Below are positions 7,062-13,892 of a DNA stretch of 15,492 nucleotides, piece after piece (the stretch's first letter is position 1; the number at the start of each line of letters is the position of its first letter). The DNA is from Desulfuromonadaceae bacterium UBA2294 (GTDB taxonomy: Bacteria; Desulfobacterota; Desulfuromonadia; Desulfuromonadales; UBA2294). Location: the NCBI GenBank assembly GCA_002345625.1, contig DDWE01000012.1:1-15492 (forward strand). The letters run 5' to 3'. Position numbers and translations under genes: made by a program. The notes under the pieces are model-generated. The model did no database searches and was not told the origin of the DNA. It was given only the letters and a program-made list of their open reading frames with translations.

Positions 7062-7119
7062 TTGGTAATCAGTTCAAATTTACTGTATGGTCCACACCAC
7101 GGTTAATCATCAGGGTGTG
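7062..7119 (+). promoter_or_regulatory. Putative promoter and leader inverted repeat of the CHAT lipoprotein operon
   Basis: TTGGTA (7062-7067), an 18-base spacer and TATGGT (7086-7091) make a weak sigma70-like promoter with four of six matches in each box. Just downstream, CACACC (7093-7098) and GGTGTG (7114-7119) form a six-base inverted repeat that could be an operator or a leader hairpin. The region is notably AT-rich compared with the preceding genes. Confidence 0.3.
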
Positions 7120-7153
7120 AATTGTAACCTTATGAATTTTGATGGGTATTGTT

Positions 7154-8581
7154 ATGAAAAGGGTTCTATCCGGTTTTGTATTAATGCTACTTGTTTTCTT
7201 CCTGGTCGGTTGCTCGGCGAACCGATACCTCAATCGTAAGGTTAAGCCCGAGCTCTCGACATCGGATAACATTGCAGACGTTTTTGCCAATGTTGAGTCG
7301 AACAACATTCTCAATGCGCTGACGATTCTTGAACGTAAACGGGTTAAAACCATCCTTAAAGCTGAAAATAATACCAAGCAGAATGACTCAGGGTCGATCG
7401 TCCCTTTTTTGAAAAGCCGGGGTATCGGCACGAAAATGAAGAACAACTCCTTTGCCAAAAAAACCGCAAAAGGTCCGCAAGATCTGGAGATCCATCTCGG
7501 CAGCACCGAGCCTGATCTCGTGCAGTTCCAAAATCAGCTCAATGAACAGACGGCGGCCATTTCCTACGTCGTTCTGAAAGACAGCTACGGCGCATTCCTG
7601 ATCCGTAACGATTCAATACAGTTCTATGATTTCGCCATCCCGAAAGACGTTATCAATCAAACGATCGCCAACGTAAAATCCCGACTGATCAACCCATATG
7701 ACGGCAATGGTCATATCGTTGGTGCCGATCAGCATCTGCTGCAAGGGCTTTATGTCTTGTATCAGGCACTGTTTTTGCCTCTTGAAGCTGAGCTGGACGG
7801 GGCGACCAGCCTGATCGTCATCCCGGCGGGCAGCCTGCAACTCATCCCCTTACAGGTCTTGACCCGTAATGCGGCAAAACCCGATTATCTTCTGGAGAAA
7901 TATAACTTCACCTACACCAGCTCTCTGACCTCTTTGCGCGAATCGCTGACGCAATCAAAACGGAATTTTTCTTTGCTGATTTATGGTGATCCAGCGCATT
8001 CGTCATTAAGCGGGGAGGGGATGCTTCCCCGGATCCCCTACGCGGGGAAGGAGGCGCAGTTGGTGCATGGGCTCTTCCCGCGTTCCGATCTGTTTATGGG
8101 GAGTGCGGCGACCGAGAAGAATCTTAAAGAGAGCATCGGTGATTACGCAATTGTCCATTTGGCCACACATGGTTATGTCGACTCAGAGAACCCGAGATTC
8201 TCTTTTTTACTGACTGCTGATGCGCAAGGAGAAGACGGCGTATTCAGTATCCAGGAGATTTTACAGGCGAAGATTAATGCTGAACTGATCATCTTGAGTG
8301 CCTGTGAAACGGCCGTTGGATCAGGGGCCCTGCCGGATAATAACGTCTCCGGTTCCATGGCGATGGCGTTCATGTCTGCAGGGGCAGAATCGGTTGTTTC
8401 AAGTCTGTGGAGCGTGGACGACATTTCGACCGCAAAGATCATGACCTCTTTTTACAGTCGTTACGGCAATGAACGTATCGGCCAGAGTTTCAGGCTGGCC
8501 CAGCTGGAATTGATGAAGACCGAAGGGTATTCACATCCATTCTTCTGGGGTCCCTTTATTCTTTATGGAAGTTACCTGTGA
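7154..8581 (+). CDS. CHAT-domain (caspase-like) lipoprotein
   Basis: This is a 475-residue lipoprotein whose C-terminal half is a CHAT domain, the caspase/separase-related cysteine peptidase fold. The signal peptide starts MKRVLSG and ends in lipobox LVGC, giving lipidated Cys20; Ser21 after it favours outer-membrane sorting. Residues 30-130 are polar with no clear TPR array. The CHAT core runs from about 135 to 475: ASLIVIPAG-like strand (217-226), HLATHG (335-340) with catalytic His339, LSACETA (381-387) with catalytic Cys384, AESVVSSLWSVDD (411-423), and closing HPFFWGPFILYG (461-472). Both catalytic residues are present. The ATG at 7154 was chosen because the signal peptide begins there; TTG 7139 and ATG 7142 are in frame. 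Its stop overlaps the next start by one base. A peptidase facing the periplasm or cell surface is inferred; its substrate is unknown. Confidence 0.9.
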   Translation: MKRVLSGFVLMLLVFFLVGCSANRYLNRKVKPELSTSDNIADVFANVESNNILNALTILERKRVKTILKAENNTKQNDSGSIVPFLKSRGIGTKMKNNSFAKKTAKGPQDLEIHLGSTEPDLVQFQNQLNEQTAAISYVVLKDSYGAFLIRNDSIQFYDFAIPKDVINQTIANVKSRLINPYDGNGHIVGADQHLLQGLYVLYQALFLPLEAELDGATSLIVIPAGSLQLIPLQVLTRNAAKPDYLLEKYNFTYTSSLTSLRESLTQSKRNFSLLIYGDPAHSSLSGEGMLPRIPYAGKEAQLVHGLFPRSDLFMGSAATEKNLKESIGDYAIVHLATHGYVDSENPRFSFLLTADAQGEDGVFSIQEILQAKINAELIILSACETAVGSGALPDNNVSGSMAMAFMSAGAESVVSSLWSVDDISTAKIMTSFYSRYGNERIGQSFRLAQLELMKTEGYSHPFFWGPFILYGSYL

Positions 8582-9345
8582 TGTTGCGATTTAAATGGTT
8601 GGCAGTCCTGTTGGTCCCACTGTTCGTTATGCTGAACCTCAGCGCATGCTCTTCTTCGCGGGTGAATCTGCGCGGAAAGAGTCTTGACTATGAGTACCGT
8701 GTATCCGGAGGCAAGGGTGCGGTCCATATCTCCACTTTTCAGGCCGGAAACAGGCTCTATTTCAAGGGTTTGCGGTCGGTGAACGGCGATGTGACACTTG
8801 TTCATAACTATAACAAGGTCAGAGAAGTTTACGCCTATTCAGCCTCTGATGATTTTCTCGAACTGATTGTTCTGCCGATTGCAACCCCGATTTTGCTGAC
8901 CGCCGGCACGGTTACCGCATTAATTATGACGCCGTTTGGCTCCAGTAAACAGTTGCGTGAGGAGCGTGGCCCAAAATACGGCGGGGTGCCGGTTGTCTCA
9001 CAGGTGTCCACCTTGTTCAGCAGTTTCATTATACCGATTCTGCCTGGAATAAATTCTGTCGCCGTGCGTAATAAAACGTCCAGACCGAACAGGGAAGTGC
9101 TGGACGACCTTTACGTGGAGCAAGTGCCATATCCGACCCGGATGGCTGTTTCGCGCTCTGAGGATGTGCCCCAACTGGAGTATGCCGCTTCCGCCGATGG
9201 CCGCACTCTGACGTGTCATGCCTATCCGAATGGCTGGTTCTATGTCGAGCTTGACGCAGGCGATAAAGAGCACTCCGTTTTACTTAAATGCAGTAGTGAC
9301 GGCAAGATTATCGCTTCTGAATCGGTTTCGGTTGGCCCCGTTTGA
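8581..9345 (+). CDS. Unrecognised lipoprotein, second gene of the CHAT unit
   Basis: I do not recognise this 254-residue protein. The signal peptide ends in lipobox LSAC, giving lipidated Cys23 followed by Ser-Ser-Ser, so outer-membrane sorting is expected. After a polar, strand-rich stretch (31-85) comes a strongly hydrophobic segment (93-117: ELIVLPIATPILLTAGTV and on) and a second, milder one (141-162: VSTLFSSFIIPILPGINSV). The C-terminal 60 residues look like a small beta domain with Cys212 and Cys237 that may pair. The ATG overlaps the TGA of the CHAT gene (TGATG), with GGAAG nine bases upstream, so translation is probably coupled. Plausible roles are a CHAT substrate, an inhibitor, or a membrane-inserting partner. 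None is shown by the sequence. Confidence 0.8.
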   Translation: MLRFKWLAVLLVPLFVMLNLSACSSSRVNLRGKSLDYEYRVSGGKGAVHISTFQAGNRLYFKGLRSVNGDVTLVHNYNKVREVYAYSASDDFLELIVLPIATPILLTAGTVTALIMTPFGSSKQLREERGPKYGGVPVVSQVSTLFSSFIIPILPGINSVAVRNKTSRPNREVLDDLYVEQVPYPTRMAVSRSEDVPQLEYAASADGRTLTCHAYPNGWFYVELDAGDKEHSVLLKCSSDGKIIASESVSVGPV

Positions 9346-9374
9346 TGCTGTTCTCTCTGTGTTGTCTGTATTTA

Positions 9375-9390
9375 TGAGGAATACTCCTCA
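9375..9390 (+). repeat. Short hairpin between the two companion lipoprotein genes
   Basis: TGAGGA (9375-9380) pairs with TCCTCA (9385-9390) over a four-base loop. It sits in the 70-base gap before the third gene of the CHAT unit. No T-run follows, so it is more likely an mRNA processing or stability element than a terminator, or it may be chance. Confidence 0.35.
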
Positions 9391-9415
9391 AACACGATTC
9401 AAAAATGGAAGAAAC

Positions 9416-10093
9416 ATGAAACCGTTTGCTCTTATTCTGATTGTTACCATGTTTTTGACTGCCTGTGCACATCCCGGCAGGACGCGGACGATTGATACCG
9501 GTGAGATTGTTGTTGACCGTAATCAGGCTGAAAAGGGTCAGTCGTACTCCTACATGGTCGAGCGTCGCCCTGAAGGTGATGATATTGTCATCCAATGTTT
9601 CGATAAAATCGAAATTATCGAGCAGAAGAATAAGGTCGTCGACACAGAACAGACCTATTATAAATACTCATTGTTGAATGAAGTGGTTGAACTTTGTGCC
9701 TGGGTCGTGGTCATTCCCGGCGTTTTGACTTTTTTCTATCCGATGATTTCGGGCAAGAGTCTCGAGGGGGAGGATGACCGTTTTCACGCGACATTCTACG
9801 ATTCGTTCTCCATGCTCAACCCGTTCATGAATGCGTACTCTGGTGCGGTCAGCTCTCCCTATATTGCCTCGATTCAGGTTGTTGATAGCAAGAGCCAATC
9901 CGTTCCGGTGGGCACTCCGATCTCTTACGAAAAAAGGATTCCCAAAGACGGGGCTAAAATCACGGCGGTTTATTCTGGTAAACACTATGCGGGTAAGACG
10001 GATCTGGTCGGAGAATACCGCATCAGAACTGAGGCGCAGGTGAAAAAGGGTGAGATACTGACAATCAACGGTGAGCAATTTCTGATCCCGTAA
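9416..10093 (+). CDS. Unrecognised lipoprotein, third gene of the CHAT unit
   Basis: I do not recognise this 225-residue protein. The signal peptide is short and ends in lipobox LTAC (Cys17), followed by Ala-His, again predicting the outer membrane. Its layout echoes the second gene: a polar, strand-rich part (25-85, with a Tyr-rich SYSYMVE word), one hydrophobic segment (88-112: NEVVELCAWVVVIPGVLTFFYP), a serine/aromatic stretch (127-150) and a beta-like C-terminus. Inside the hydrophobic segment is Cys94. Upstream in-frame Met codons (9218, 9374) were passed over because only 9416 opens directly on a signal peptide; GGAAG lies four bases before it. The gene lies 70 bases after the second one on the same strand, so it is probably in the same transcript. 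A weak TAACCT/AGGTTA hairpin overlaps its stop. Confidence 0.78.
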   Translation: MKPFALILIVTMFLTACAHPGRTRTIDTGEIVVDRNQAEKGQSYSYMVERRPEGDDIVIQCFDKIEIIEQKNKVVDTEQTYYKYSLLNEVVELCAWVVVIPGVLTFFYPMISGKSLEGEDDRFHATFYDSFSMLNPFMNAYSGAVSSPYIASIQVVDSKSQSVPVGTPISYEKRIPKDGAKITAVYSGKHYAGKTDLVGEYRIRTEAQVKKGEILTINGEQFLIP

Positions 10094-10407
10094 CCTGAAT
10101 AGCTCCGGCAGGTTAATAATATCCTGCTATCTGGTCATCCACTTCGCTCCATTCAAGGCATTTGTCTCACAGATCCCCCCTTTTAACAAAGGGGGACTGG
10201 TCGATCGCACCTTAGGGTTGCACGATCCCTTGAGCGAGATACATAAGCAGATCCTGCTATTTGTTCACCAGGTCGCGCTACATCGCAGACCATGGCGCTA
10301 TGATCACATGTCATTGTCTCGTTATTGAAAAGAGGGCAGGCCAGATCGAGCTGTCCGTCCCTGCCTTTACTGTCTGCCGCGTTCCTGGTTGCTGAGAGTT
10401 CAAGTCG
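10094..10407. other. Intergenic region with a C/G hairpin and short direct repeats
   Basis: This stretch of 314 bases has no convincing gene. It contains CCCCCTTT (10176-10183) paired with AAAGGGGG (10188-10195) over a four-base TAAC loop, a shape common among small dispersed intergenic repeats. It also carries ATCCTGCTAT twice (10121-10130 and 10251-10260), one copy on each side of the hairpin, with weaker similarity continuing about 20 bases beyond. No T-run follows the hairpin, so it is not a typical terminator. The YgjP-like gene's promoter was not identified. Confidence 0.45.
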
Positions 10408-10947
10408 ATGCCGGAATTGAAATACCTTAAAGGGTATCCTGTCCGCCTGACCGGGCCGATCGAGAAGATCGTTGCTGAAGGGCGCTTGAGTGAGGTGTTG
10501 CTCAAACGCTATCCGCAGCCGCATACGATCCGCACTGACAAGGCGCTTTACGATTTTACCGTTGAGCTCAAGAACCGTTTTTTGCGCACCGCCAACCCCT
10601 TAAGCAAGGTGACCTACGACAACAAGATTAACGTTATCAATGATGCCCTCGGCCTGCACACCTTTATCTCCCGGGTCCAGGGAGGGCGACTCAAGGCCAA
10701 GCACGAGATCCGCATCGGGGTGGTGTTTAAAACCGCGCCGCTCGATTTTCTGCGGATGATTGTCGTCCACGAACTGGCGCATTTGAAAGAGAAGGAGCAT
10801 AACAAGGCCTTTTACGGTCTGTGTGAACATATGGAGCCGGCCTACCACCAGCTGGAATTCGATCTGCGCCTTTACCTGACCCACCTCGACCTGATCGGGC
10901 CGCTTTACCCGGTGGCTGGGCCTCAGGCTGCTCTCCCGCCTATTTGA
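10408..10947 (+). CDS. YgjP-like (DUF45) metal-dependent hydrolase
   Basis: This is a 179-residue protein without a signal peptide. The metal site is clear: VVHELAHLKEKEHNKAF (119-135), an HExxH helix (His121, Glu122, His125) with a third ligand at His131, as in the YgjP/DUF45 family of zincin-fold proteins. The C-terminal part, HMEPAYHQLEFDLRLYL (141-157), is also typical. The segment before the motif, with SRVQGGRLKAKHEIRIG (88-104), corresponds to the family's ordered strand region, although the usual SRWGSCS-like word is changed. E. coli YgjP has been described as a UTP pyrophosphatase, but whether that applies here is unknown. The start at 10408 has a GAGAG about ten bases upstream, which is acceptable. 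Both neighbours are on the same strand but 120 bases or more away, so the gene is probably transcribed alone. Confidence 0.8.
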   Translation: MPELKYLKGYPVRLTGPIEKIVAEGRLSEVLLKRYPQPHTIRTDKALYDFTVELKNRFLRTANPLSKVTYDNKINVINDALGLHTFISRVQGGRLKAKHEIRIGVVFKTAPLDFLRMIVVHELAHLKEKEHNKAFYGLCEHMEPAYHQLEFDLRLYLTHLDLIGPLYPVAGPQAALPPI

Positions 10948-10984
10948 GCCACACCTCCTTGTAAATCTCATCAAAGTTGCCGAC

Positions 10985-11012
10985 TTGTGTTCGTTCCGGC
11001 AGGGCCTATACT
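10985..11012 (+). promoter_or_regulatory. Sigma70-type promoter for the secreted Tyr/Trp-rich protein
   Basis: TATACT (10 box, 11007-11012, five of six matches) is preceded after 16 bases by TTGTGT (10985-10990, three of six). This gives a leader of about 50 bases before the ATG at 11068, whose ribosome site is the strong GGGGAGG near 11054. Confidence 0.4.
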
Positions 11013-11067
11013 GAAGATAAAAGAGGCGCCGGCATACTGTCGGGACTTCTGATCGGGGAGGCTAACC

Positions 11068-11922
11068 ATGCGCCACATCGGTTCTGGATTCACAATTCTG
11101 TTTTTTGTTTTCTGTCTGGGGAGACCCGCTGCTGCCGAATGGAATGTCAGCATCGCCGTCGGTATGCCACATCTGCAAATCGGCATCAACCTGCCGGTGT
11201 ATCCGGAGCTCGTCGTTGTGCCGGGCTATCCGGTCTACTACGCACCCTATGTCGATGCCAACTACTTCTTTTACGACGGTTTTTACTGGGTTTACCAGAA
11301 TGATTACTGGTACTCCAGCAACTGGTATAACGGTCCCTGGTTAGTGGTCGAACCGGAGATGGTGCCCCTCTTTATCCTGCGTATCCCCGTCGGTTTTTAC
11401 CAGCGCCCGCCGCCCTATTTCCGCGGCTGGTATTCATCCAGTCCTCCGCACTGGGGTGAACACTGGGGACGGGACTGGGAGCGGCGCCACCGTGGGTGGG
11501 ATCGCTGGCGGCGTGAGACCATGCCCCCTCCTGCACCGCGACCGGACTATCAGCGCGACTATGGGAAGGATCACTATCCGGGACAGGAGCAGCAGCAGAG
11601 GCTGCATCGCCAGCAGTACCATTATCAACCGCGTGATGTGGTTGTCCGTGAGCAGTATCGGCAAAGATCGGGCAAGCATGAGCGCCGGTCGCCCACAGAT
11701 GAACGGCGGCAGTATCAAGGGCCTACATCGTATCAACGCCAGAATACAGTTCTAGACCAACGACAAAAATCCTATTCGCCCTGGAATTACGAATTTTACG
11801 GCCGGGGCCAGAAACAGGAGAGGGGATACGAACGTAGCAGGGGAGACGACGAACGCGACAGGGGAGACTCCAAGCGTGACAGGGGCAGAGACCAGCAGGA
11901 GCATGGCCGGGATCGTGACTGA
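11068..11922 (+). CDS. Secreted Tyr/Trp-rich protein with charged low-complexity tail
   Basis: This is a 284-residue protein with a signal peptide (hydrophobic 8-16, cut near RPAAA at 19-23). The start has a strong GGGGAGG seven bases upstream. The mature part has two halves. Residues 24-130 are rich in Pro, Tyr and Trp, with words such as VPGYPVYYAPYVDANYFFYD and VYQNDYWYSSNWYNGPW. This resembles the small exported proteins often annotated only as hypothetical or YXWGXW-type, possibly a strand-repeat surface or periplasmic protein. Residues 131-284 are a highly charged Arg/Asp/Glu/Gln/Tyr tail, ending in near-repeats of the type DERDRGD, SKRDRGRD, EHGRDRD, and are probably disordered. No catalytic motif is visible. 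A strong hairpin terminator follows 45 bases after the stop. The function is unknown. Confidence 0.75.
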   Translation: MRHIGSGFTILFFVFCLGRPAAAEWNVSIAVGMPHLQIGINLPVYPELVVVPGYPVYYAPYVDANYFFYDGFYWVYQNDYWYSSNWYNGPWLVVEPEMVPLFILRIPVGFYQRPPPYFRGWYSSSPPHWGEHWGRDWERRHRGWDRWRRETMPPPAPRPDYQRDYGKDHYPGQEQQQRLHRQQYHYQPRDVVVREQYRQRSGKHERRSPTDERRQYQGPTSYQRQNTVLDQRQKSYSPWNYEFYGRGQKQERGYERSRGDDERDRGDSKRDRGRDQQEHGRDRD

Positions 11923-11966
11923 GTCTGCTTCGACTTTTGAAGAAGCTTTTGCGGCAAATTAGACAA

Positions 11967-11992
11967 GGCCCGTCCTGTTTTCAGGACGGGCC
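11967..11992. terminator. Strong hairpin terminator between convergent genes
   Basis: GGCCCGTCCTG (11967-11977) pairs perfectly over 11 bases with CAGGACGGGCC (11982-11992), with a TTTT loop. It lies between the stops of the secreted protein and the DUF6172 gene. The tails on both sides are only moderately T-rich (CTGGTTTGTTC on plus, TTGTCTAATTT on minus), consistent with a shared two-way terminator. Confidence 0.8.
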
Positions 11993-12025
11993 CTGGTTTG
12001 TTCAATTAAGGCTATGCGGTGGAAA

Positions 12026-12346
12026 TCAGGGATCTTCAGGATCCAGATCCGGTTCCGAATCGGGGCTTTTGTTGCGATAGCCCGGTTTGGCCAGAATCTC
12101 CAGGTAAAACGATTCGAGTTGTTGCTCTTCGGCCGAAGAGATCGCCTTGTTAATCGCTGTGACATGGATCGATTCGCTGCTGGTGGCATCGGCGCCAAAG
12201 CGGCAGTCGAAATCCCAGTAATCAGCGTCGGGTGGCAACTGTTTGCCACGCTCCCGTTTGAGGTACTTTTTCACTTCATATTTGTACGCTTCCACCAGTC
12301 GCGGCAGTTTGATTTTCGGGTGGCTCATTTTAAACGTTTTTTTCAT
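12026..12346 (-). CDS. DUF6172 family small protein
   Basis: This is a 106-residue cytoplasmic protein. It begins MKKTFKMSHPKIKLPRLVEA and continues with a basic helix, YKYEVKKYLKRERGKQLP (21-38), and DYWDFDCRFG (42-51). These words are the recognisable core of the DUF6172 family, found in various proteobacteria, for which no function is known to me. The C-terminus is acidic and Pro-rich (SPDSEPDLDPEDP). Start: the ATG at 12346 has GGAAC about six bases upstream. The frame stays open for 43 codons before it, but that part is basic and low in family signal, so it was left out. The basic helix could bind nucleic acid, but this is speculation. It shares the terminator at 11967-11992 with the convergent gene. 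Confidence 0.75.
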   Translation of the reverse strand: MKKTFKMSHPKIKLPRLVEAYKYEVKKYLKRERGKQLPPDADYWDFDCRFGADATSSESIHVTAINKAISSAEEQQLESFYLEILAKPGYRNKSPDSEPDLDPEDP

Positions 12347-12587
12347 AGATCGTTCCATTGGGGGGATAGGTGCTTGTGCAAACAATTTGCTCTGCCGGTA
12401 TGATACCAGCCCGCGCCGGTTTTCCATATCAAATTTCAATGCACGGCCGCAACGACGGCCAATTTGACGCCGCACTCGCGCAATCCGGCCAGTGGTGTAG
12501 AGTTAGAAAGAACGTTGCCAAAGTGCAACCCGGGGAACCAAAGGTATTTCATCCCGTAAATCATGTCACAGGGAAAAGGAGACATCC

Positions 12588-13262
12588 ATGCACATTCTGA
12601 TGGTATTGACGTCCCACGACCAGCTCGGCGATACCGGCGAGAAGACCGGTTTCTGGCTTGAAGAGTTCGCCGCACCCTATTATGTCTTTAAGGACGTCGG
12701 GGCGACAATCACCCTGGCCTCTCCGAAAGGCGGACAACCGCCCCTCGACCCGAAGAGCGATGCCCCCGACTTCCAGACCCCGGCCACGGCGCGCTTCAAG
12801 GCTGACGCTGCAAGTCAGGCGGCCCTGGCCAACACCCGCAAGCTGTCGGAGATCAAGGCGGACGATTACGACGCGGTCTTTTATCCGGGCGGCCACGGCC
12901 CGTTGTGGGACCTGGCCGAAGATCAGGACTCCATCGCCCTGATCGAGACCCTGTATGCCCAGGGGAAGCCGGTCGGTGCGGTCTGTCATGCGCCGGCGGT
13001 GCTGCGCCATGCGAAGACAATAGATGCCTGTCCGTTGGTGCAGGGGAAACGGGTCACCGGTTTCTCCAATGCTGAAGAGGCGGCGGTCGGACTGACCGGG
13101 GTGGTGCCGTTTCTGCTCGAAGATGAGCTGAAACGCCATCAGGGGATCTATTCCAAAGGGGCCGATTGGGAATCGTATTGCGCGACGGACGGCAACCTGC
13201 TCACCGGGCAGAACCCGGCATCGTCGGAGGCGGTGGCCAAAGCGTTGCTGGCCAAACTCTGA
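12588..13262 (+). CDS. DJ-1/PfpI family protein, Hsp31/glyoxalase III-like
   Basis: This is a 224-residue cytoplasmic protein. The Hsp31-like catalytic set is complete: Glu26 in GEKTGFWLEEFAAP (17-30), the oxyanion-type YPGGHGPLWDL (99-109), and Cys133-His134 in GAVCHAPAVL (130-139). The order and spacing align with the yeast Hsp31 triad (Glu30, Cys138, His139). Members of this clade convert methylglyoxal to lactate without glutathione and some act as chaperones; many are annotated simply as type 1 glutamine amidotransferase domain proteins. The C-terminal YSKGADWESYCATDGNLLTGQNPASS (188-213) is also typical. AAAAGGAGA lies about six bases before the ATG, an excellent ribosome site. It is a single gene between oppositely oriented neighbours. 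Confidence 0.9.
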   Translation: MHILMVLTSHDQLGDTGEKTGFWLEEFAAPYYVFKDVGATITLASPKGGQPPLDPKSDAPDFQTPATARFKADAASQAALANTRKLSEIKADDYDAVFYPGGHGPLWDLAEDQDSIALIETLYAQGKPVGAVCHAPAVLRHAKTIDACPLVQGKRVTGFSNAEEAAVGLTGVVPFLLEDELKRHQGIYSKGADWESYCATDGNLLTGQNPASSEAVAKALLAKL

Positions 13263-13290
13263 TCGTGCTTTAACACAATTCGACTGGCTT

Positions 13291-13809
13291 TTAGAACTGC
13301 AGGGCGATGCTCGGGTACTGACCGGAATCCTCCTGCAGGCAGCGCTGCGCGATTGCGATTAATCCTTTGGCGTCGATACCGAGATAAATTTCTTCCGTAC
13401 GCTCCAGTTTTTCACAAGCCGATTCGGTCAGCATCTGCGCACCGCTCATCTGGCCGATAAAGCGCTTGAGCTGAGCCGCTGCGAGCTGGATCAGACCCTG
13501 CACGAAGCGCCCGCAATCGGTCTCGCTCCCTCCGGCCGCCAGCCACACTGTCTCCAGCGCTTCGTGCGCTTCCCACCAATAGCCATGATTGAACAGGTCG
13601 ATGCCGTACAGGTAGGGTTCGCAGCGACACCAATCTTCGGGGGCGAATTGCGGAAGATAGTCGTCCCGTTTGCCGTAAGAGTGCCCTTTTTTATCGCGCC
13701 GTGGGTGGGGCAGGGCGGCGTCTCCAGTCTGAAAGGGGAGATAGCGGTAGGCCGGAAACAACCGTTCGCTGTAGCGTGGCAGATCGGGTTGGGTGAAGGT
13801 TGGCGGCAT
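13291..13809 (-). CDS. DUF309 domain protein
   Basis: This is a 172-residue cytoplasmic protein. The DUF309 signature is clear at 70-90: DLFNHGYWWEAHEALETVW, followed by GRFVQGLIQLAAAQLKR (100-116). This is a small helical domain with conserved Glu/His residues, function unknown. The first 60 residues, rich in Pro, Arg and Tyr (PRYSERLFPAYRYLP), precede the domain. The ATG at 13809 was preferred because AAAGG stands about ten bases upstream; a GTG ten codons earlier (13839) is an alternative. It lies 83 bases after the hybrid kinase stop on the same strand and could be read from that transcript. No functional link is evident. Confidence 0.85.
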   Translation of the reverse strand: MPPTFTQPDLPRYSERLFPAYRYLPFQTGDAALPHPRRDKKGHSYGKRDDYLPQFAPEDWCRCEPYLYGIDLFNHGYWWEAHEALETVWLAAGGSETDCGRFVQGLIQLAAAQLKRFIGQMSGAQMLTESACEKLERTEEIYLGIDAKGLIAIAQRCLQEDSGQYPSIALQF

Positions 13810-13892
13810 GGTCTGGAAACCTTTAAGGCTGATTTTCACTGATCAGACCCCGGCGATGTCTGAAACCGGATGTGAGCTTAGATAAATTATGG

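Noticed and set aside
7069..7506. A 145-codon minus-strand frame opposite the CHAT leader and signal peptide
   Set aside because: It would cover the CHAT operon promoter and has no motif; most likely chance.
8581..9345. Idea that the second lipoprotein is a bacterial gasdermin cleaved by the CHAT protein
   Set aside because: Size and protease neighbour are suggestive, but it has a Sec lipobox, is exported, and I see no gasdermin sequence signal. The claim would go beyond the evidence.
10176..10195. Rho-independent terminator for the CHAT unit
   Set aside because: The stem is good but it is 80 bases past the stop and no T-run follows; better described as a dispersed hairpin repeat.
10183..10524. 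A 113-codon minus-strand frame crossing the intergenic region before the YgjP-like gene
   Set aside because: It overlaps the start of a real gene, lacks a ribosome site, and has no recognisable protein pattern. I treat the region as non-coding.
12561..13139. A 192-codon minus-strand frame
   Set aside because: It is antisense to the Hsp31-like gene, which has a perfect ribosome site and a full catalytic set.
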